From assembly GCA_031264895.1 (NCBI GenBank), contig JAISDI010000238.1, positions 1 to 7,293 of the forward strand: a stretch of 7,293 nt of DNA, written 5' to 3'. Under the pieces are notes generated by a model that ran no database searches, had not been told where the DNA came from, and worked only from the letters and a program-made list of their open reading frames with translations. This DNA comes from Endomicrobium sp. (lineage in GTDB: Bacteria; Elusimicrobiota; Endomicrobiia; Endomicrobiales; Endomicrobiaceae). Positions 7,101-7,293 of the stretch are shown here, in pieces; the stretch's first letter is position 1, and each line of letters begins with the position of its first letter. A program made the translations under genes and the position numbers.

Positions 7101-7293
7101 CTACTCTTGTTCCCTGTTTTAAATATTCTTGTTCCTTTATGTTGTATTTAATAGTATTTCCCGAAGGGACAAGCTCAACGGAGTATGTCTGCCCGTTTTT
7201 TGAAGTAATAATGACCGCTTTTTTAACATCTTCCTTAAATATTGAAAATATACCGTTTCCGAAACTGTTGTGTCCGGATTTTGTTTTTAAATT
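1117..7293 (-). CDS. Giant multidomain protein: GHKL-type ATPase remnant plus three HExxH metallopeptidase-like domains (5' partial)
   Basis: The frame is open from the right edge to a TAA at 1119-1117, giving 2058 visible residues. Numbers below count from the Met at 7092. The 67 codons before that Met contain no stop, look like the second half of a GHKL ATPase, and no Shine-Dalgarno sequence precedes the Met, so the true start lies outside the window. Visible order: GHKL C-terminal half (before 1 to about 20); uncharacterised mostly helical region (about 50-350); zincin-like domain 1 with HEVTH 469-473; SLNPFKF motif at 596-602; hydrophobic hairpin 612-665; predicted coiled coil with a QQQQ run (about 728-767); one HEAT-like helical pair (about 827-854); zincin-like domain 2 with HELGH 962-966; zincin-like domain 3 with HENKH 1255-1259; SLNPLNF motif at 1424-1430; unrecognised alpha/beta regions (about 1440-1790); charged helical C-terminus. 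HExxH residues normally bind zinc and activate water for peptide hydrolysis, but activity here is inferred. The frame is uninterrupted, so there is no sign of decay. Substrate, location and pathway are unknown. Confidence 0.93.
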   Translation of the reverse strand, partial: NLKTKSGHNSFGNGIFSIFKEDVKKAVIITSKNGQTYSVELVPSGNTIKYNIKEQEYLKQGTRVEIHMNEKNADYLSFNIKKHLGFLHKFKGNIKFNGKIFTDYIENQELAKPAKSEKEDLRVYDTPKKQSALIIGGVFVKNIGVDFLENTLNIAEGHPLYNALKWIIDNGIVIEIPERINLLIDKQDIQLSDDDKTMIIKHLFAAFMQLYMAKAQANGSPVIGIPYDWLHKRDWYQMGHNKKLTGFMGDYKFEKGYNFDEVKDVLILIRDTFVDQVPVNKILKDRTSNIGYDYLSDFVKNIYSLSLVNDNDATEKAEAFLNGIDIQEISEDELYDAIIRLRSEIMNLAVNRMLSAQERKAYNIDNMINAIGMSYLPKRDGLFLSWGIGDMGTIDYLVYIMKQIKLSLERAEEIEANEIGKSDSKVPKTAREKKQTKIIDDPVIEKAEELRFMNDVFRKIIDALCESYGYDQKINIKYTLNGKIDALAMAYRSEITVNLTSLLWFPSKEIIRSDRPDAAEDFFAKWISGYFGTLVHEVTHIIEGKDDDGTHNKAFSDLQRDIMGRFFQNPQVIKNLTGDLNSLREKYKDLQIRSHKEIVDSVYGEGAYHNEVEIPNETRSMFNKKFTSALLPKNQAKVMMMIEEGEKPLKIAWHVARIEFFESLNPFKFIKDHETKGAKTGAAIVSAVTYLPLLVFGIALAFAPFTLPLAMGLLAGSAALGVSLNLAVHTLVDHFYFFRTQEETQIEKAETAAAVLPDANDGADIGGFIKRYGTRGDTNITPIATNFAIAFASPKMKKYAKELQDLNNKLTESAGKQQQQALKSIIELRKRVMKNKPPISNEDETSFYQSFMLEIDNLIVQNFDLLSDGEKNGSFTGRQRQYFDIMYLANNNSQDELSALANDKSKDIRLRLFAVLQLKKMSYEGDLNEITEEVLETLQSKKIKIENDYDLKAVMTGVHLVLSHSVEDVPDLSKLHDEPSIYDQIAKAVIVNKWKGRGEREGKHRVKAQADEALIFTPDAIDGISVIAHELGHIYLNKLGYVSHGNETMETMHEFFAYVFENLANSLIGGDFLPFSKKLFDFKNEKTVGSHDAAENFLNNINSAFKLLKEKADERFLWKLTAETAAYFATNIFDSADSQSEMFKKFIAVFADKIETQNIGIAKRQVIDAFRISEDDLAGFETGLGKVDTEYGILDKLVENGSLQLTDDNKKTAALFTDAIIEDVLSSMRLSNNEEDVNNMVLGSIKITAKYQRLIDAAYAKLEDIGIKFKNKVPVLLIANDRNCFDLAVTEEYNMIWLSTMNFEGAADEESITKIIAVLLAHENKHIDDHFEDPDKERFKMEKDANDEQHNAMVKLGIESFGPEGSIKADDVRRLAKFFDILSKKQADGSLKAEAGKRASKDPSFYYAENYSKELGLDNLSKKFDIKCNFIAIYDINQSDKERTFWIYGYFEQVSKEDIALINIAYSENGKMVFIEPDEKFLKKILNVLRSLNPLNFVRNKFDALINFAHLIKKGAAKEITYHNAGNSLEKAVSDYGAAYEDENGNVYTNVYFTRELAGENEELLNIGWKINDKNVWIKDDKEQGRVIIYSQAQTEELIENFIKIISSDPKFQGDARTISRIKKASGADLSNVKPGIIIDHNATQNYGTYNKSGSLVVSADIVESENKEERLAKLIKLNGIRNSEAKGILKKLYMDADITKLEDLLEYLKAVYSAEGKYITVDFGIFDGVNDETVKKIVKLAKDNAIFLCAKENDPADTLSRKNYLIRELGFSGYVTVENGKMYRHDPIYSEKHEMGVIERYKSEDEFGKQLESSSKEYNMFKMSEFGQVVNGGNRSITGRVAALEMFKSAILKFYESKMYSPESVKSAGYNFSEPLNAYQAEHENMIHFADAVTQYNVAAAMEALNIDKDSAAYLYLRRIRQNIKDEEQRVLAQLEFLKALSAKALADIALKESGIDDGLANEDFEILLGEKLLERYLTYADTNDIPVEINDFIKSGEGTYNDLNKKIVEQAAKREAQSVNATINLILLSERKAKEIRIEKTQNFNSSAINSILTAA
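2800..2823 (-). repeat. SLNPxxF motif, copy 2
   Basis: Residues 1424-1431 (SLNPLNFV) lie 170 residues after HExxH of domain 3. They are followed by an amphipathic FDALINFAHLIKKGAAK stretch where copy 1 is followed by HETKGAKTGAA. The shared position after a peptidase-like domain suggests a duplicated module boundary or linker. Confidence 0.65.
3208..3495 (-). other. Zincin-like domain 3 (HENKH, residues about 1200-1295)
   Basis: HENKH at residues 1255-1259 (3330-3316) follows a strand VPVLLIAND, a second strand YNMIWLSTM (edge strand) and a helix ITKIIAVLLA, the usual zincin order. Glu1275 in MEKDANDEQ is a likely third ligand, echoing the ExxAD pattern of M48 and similar peptidases. The key residues are intact, although NK inside the motif is less usual. 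Confidence 0.65.
4078..4350 (-). other. Zincin-like domain 2 (HELGH, residues about 915-1005)
   Basis: HELGH at residues 962-966 (4209-4195) is the commonest form of the zinc peptidase motif. It is preceded by an edge strand ADEALIFTP (about 943-951) and followed by a helix containing HEFFAYVFENLAN, in which Glu987 is a good third ligand 21 residues after the second His. The layout resembles gluzincins such as ImmA/IrrE-type peptidases, but I cannot place it in one family. It is the most canonical of the three. Confidence 0.75.
5098..5259 (-). other. Hydrophobic hairpin, two candidate membrane segments (residues about 612-665)
   Basis: Residues about 615-636 and 638-665 are long runs of Ala, Leu, Val, Ile, Phe and Gly with almost no charge, interrupted by prolines at 637 and 641 that could form the turn. 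This is the only strongly hydrophobic part of the giant protein in the window. Two crossings would put both flanks, and so all three peptidase-like domains, on the same side of the membrane. A re-entrant or peripheral hairpin is also possible. Confidence 0.7.
5284..5307 (-). repeat. SLNPxxF motif, copy 1
   Basis: Residues 596-603 (SLNPFKFI) lie 128 residues after HExxH of domain 1 and just before the hydrophobic hairpin. The first eleven bases of the coding strand are identical to those of copy 2 at 2823-2800. Confidence 0.7.
5593..5895 (-). other. Zincin-like domain 1 (HEVTH, residues about 400-500)
   Basis: HEVTH lies at residues 469-473 (5688-5674), with a candidate third zinc ligand at His484 in a GTHNKAF context. 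An H-x3-F third ligand ten residues after HExxH resembles SprT-like and related minimal peptidases. Upstream, SEITVNLTSL (about 426-435) reads as the edge beta strand that lies beside the active site in zincins. His469, Glu470 and His473 are intact. The substrate is unknown. Confidence 0.65.
7033..7293 (-). other. C-terminal half of a GHKL (Hsp90-like) ATPase domain, cut by the window edge
   Basis: The frame before the Met at 7092 encodes SFGNGIFSIF (about 7264-7235), which matches the glycine-rich lid motif of GHKL ATPases (FGVGFYSAF in Hsp90). Next comes a strand pair of the form VIITSKNGQTYSVEL, then GTRVEIHM (7113-7090), which matches the Hsp90 GT-x-[IV]-x-L-H-[LM] strand. Order and spacing fit the second half of the fold. 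The N-box with the catalytic Glu and the DxGxG motif would lie beyond the right edge, so ATPase competence cannot be judged. The assignment is from motif resemblance only. Confidence 0.6.

Overview
The window is an AT-rich bacterial segment that is almost entirely coding, and all of it reads on the minus strand. It holds two genes, each cut by a window edge, separated by 58 bases. From right to left (direction of transcription) they are a giant multidomain protein gene (7293 to 1117, 5' end outside the window) and the start of a secreted, repeat-rich surface protein gene (1058 to 1, 3' end outside the window). I see no tRNA, rRNA, CRISPR array, insertion sequence or other mobile element.

The giant protein has 2058 codons visible before its TAA stop and is still open at the right edge, so the ATG at 7092 is probably an internal methionine and not the start. 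The 67 codons upstream of it look like the C-terminal half of a GHKL (Hsp90/MutL/histidine-kinase type) ATPase domain. Downstream come three separate HExxH zinc-metallopeptidase-like domains (HEVTH, HELGH, HENKH), each preceded by a short beta strand as in zincins. A strongly hydrophobic hairpin lies between the first and second. A short SLNPxxF motif occurs twice, and the last third consists of alpha/beta and helical regions that I do not recognise. I cannot assign a physiological function. The visible parts suggest a membrane-associated, possibly ATP-regulated proteolytic or chaperone-like machine.

The second gene begins with a good ribosome binding site and a clear Sec signal peptide. It continues into regular 28-residue repeats that alternate FxxN and GGA[IV] motifs. 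This is the pattern of chlamydial polymorphic outer membrane proteins (Pmp) and related right-handed beta-helix autotransporter passengers. The signal peptide and passenger imply a diderm bacterium with an outer membrane.

The taxonomic guess is inference only. An AT-rich genome carrying both Pmp-like repeat adhesins and giant GHKL/metallopeptidase fusion proteins reminds me of Elusimicrobiota (Endomicrobium-like) or Omnitrophota. Nothing in the window proves either. The two genes point the same way and could share a transcript, but no functional link between them is visible.
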